In this document: piece after piece, positions 5,272 through 5,329 of the stretch
Layout: every line of letters starts with the position of its first letter
How positions within the stretch are numbered: position 1 is the stretch's first letter
Assembly: GCA_028821635.1 (NCBI GenBank)
Contig: JAPPDO010000327.1
Location: 1-5,329, forward strand
DNA from: Ekhidna sp.
GTDB lineage: Bacteria; Bacteroidota; Bacteroidia; Cytophagales; Cyclobacteriaceae
Length of the DNA stretch: 5,329 nucleotides
Reading direction: 5' to 3'
Position numbers and translations under genes: made by a program
The notes under the pieces: model-generated
The model's input: only the letters and a program-made list of their open reading frames with translations
Told to the model about the DNA's origin: nothing
Databases searched by the model: none

Positions 5272-5328
5272 ATGAAATTCTGTGTACTGTTGCTATTCCT
5301 GCTGAGTATGTTATCTATCTTCCACTGA
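5272..5328 (+). other. Tiny ORF encoding an 18-residue signal-peptide-like sequence
   Basis: The ATG at 5272 gives MKFCVLLLFLLSMLSIFH and then TGA at 5326-5328. A Lys followed by a hydrophobic run resembles the start of an exported protein, but it stops before any mature region. It may be a secreted-protein gene broken by a mutation or continuing in another frame beyond the window, or it may be meaningless. The preceding 5237-5271 is AT-rich with no clear promoter. Confidence 0.2.
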
Positions 5329-5329
5329 A

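Overview
The window looks like part of a chromosome from a Bacteroidota bacterium, probably Cytophagales-like. It is AT-rich, its genes mostly lack clear Shine-Dalgarno sequences, and the protein variants fit that phylum. One example is the HisB-type phosphatase, which lacks the zinc-binding cysteines found in the E. coli enzyme. Two of the small membrane proteins also resemble a family I associate with Bacteroidota. This placement is inferred from protein character; no rRNA or tRNA is present to confirm it.

Layout, left to right. (1) The 3' three quarters of a UDP-N-acetylhexosamine 6-dehydrogenase (TviB/WbpO/WbpA family, + strand), cut by the window edge; it is probably the end of a surface-polysaccharide locus. 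(2) A 205-bp AT-rich gap with two small dyads. (3) A stand-alone HisB-N histidinol-phosphatase-type HAD enzyme (+). (4) Convergent with it and overlapping by 8 bp, a two-gene minus-strand operon of paralogous four-helix membrane proteins. (5) A 466-bp gap with no convincing gene but with inverted repeats, including a possible structured leader. (6) Another four-helix membrane protein (+), whose 3' end overlaps that of (7), an alpha/beta hydrolase (-), by 77 bp. (8) A fourth four-helix membrane protein (+), divergent from the hydrolase across 43 bp. (9) A decayed IS5-family insertion sequence with its transposase broken over three reading frames on the minus strand and imperfect terminal repeats. 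(10) A tiny hydrophobic ORF at the right edge.

The genes do not form one obvious pathway. The dehydrogenase makes a sugar-nucleotide precursor and the phosphatase matches a histidine-biosynthesis domain. The four small membrane proteins and the hydrolase have no function I can assign from sequence. The arrangement of tail-to-tail overlaps, a divergent pair, a tandem duplication and a degraded IS suggests an accessory or rearranged stretch rather than a dedicated defence or biosynthetic system. I found no CRISPR array, tRNA, rRNA or intact mobile element. The points most worth checking are the tandem paralogs that differ in their histidines, the single-domain HisB phosphatase, the long coding overlap at the end of the hydrolase, and the collapsed IS.
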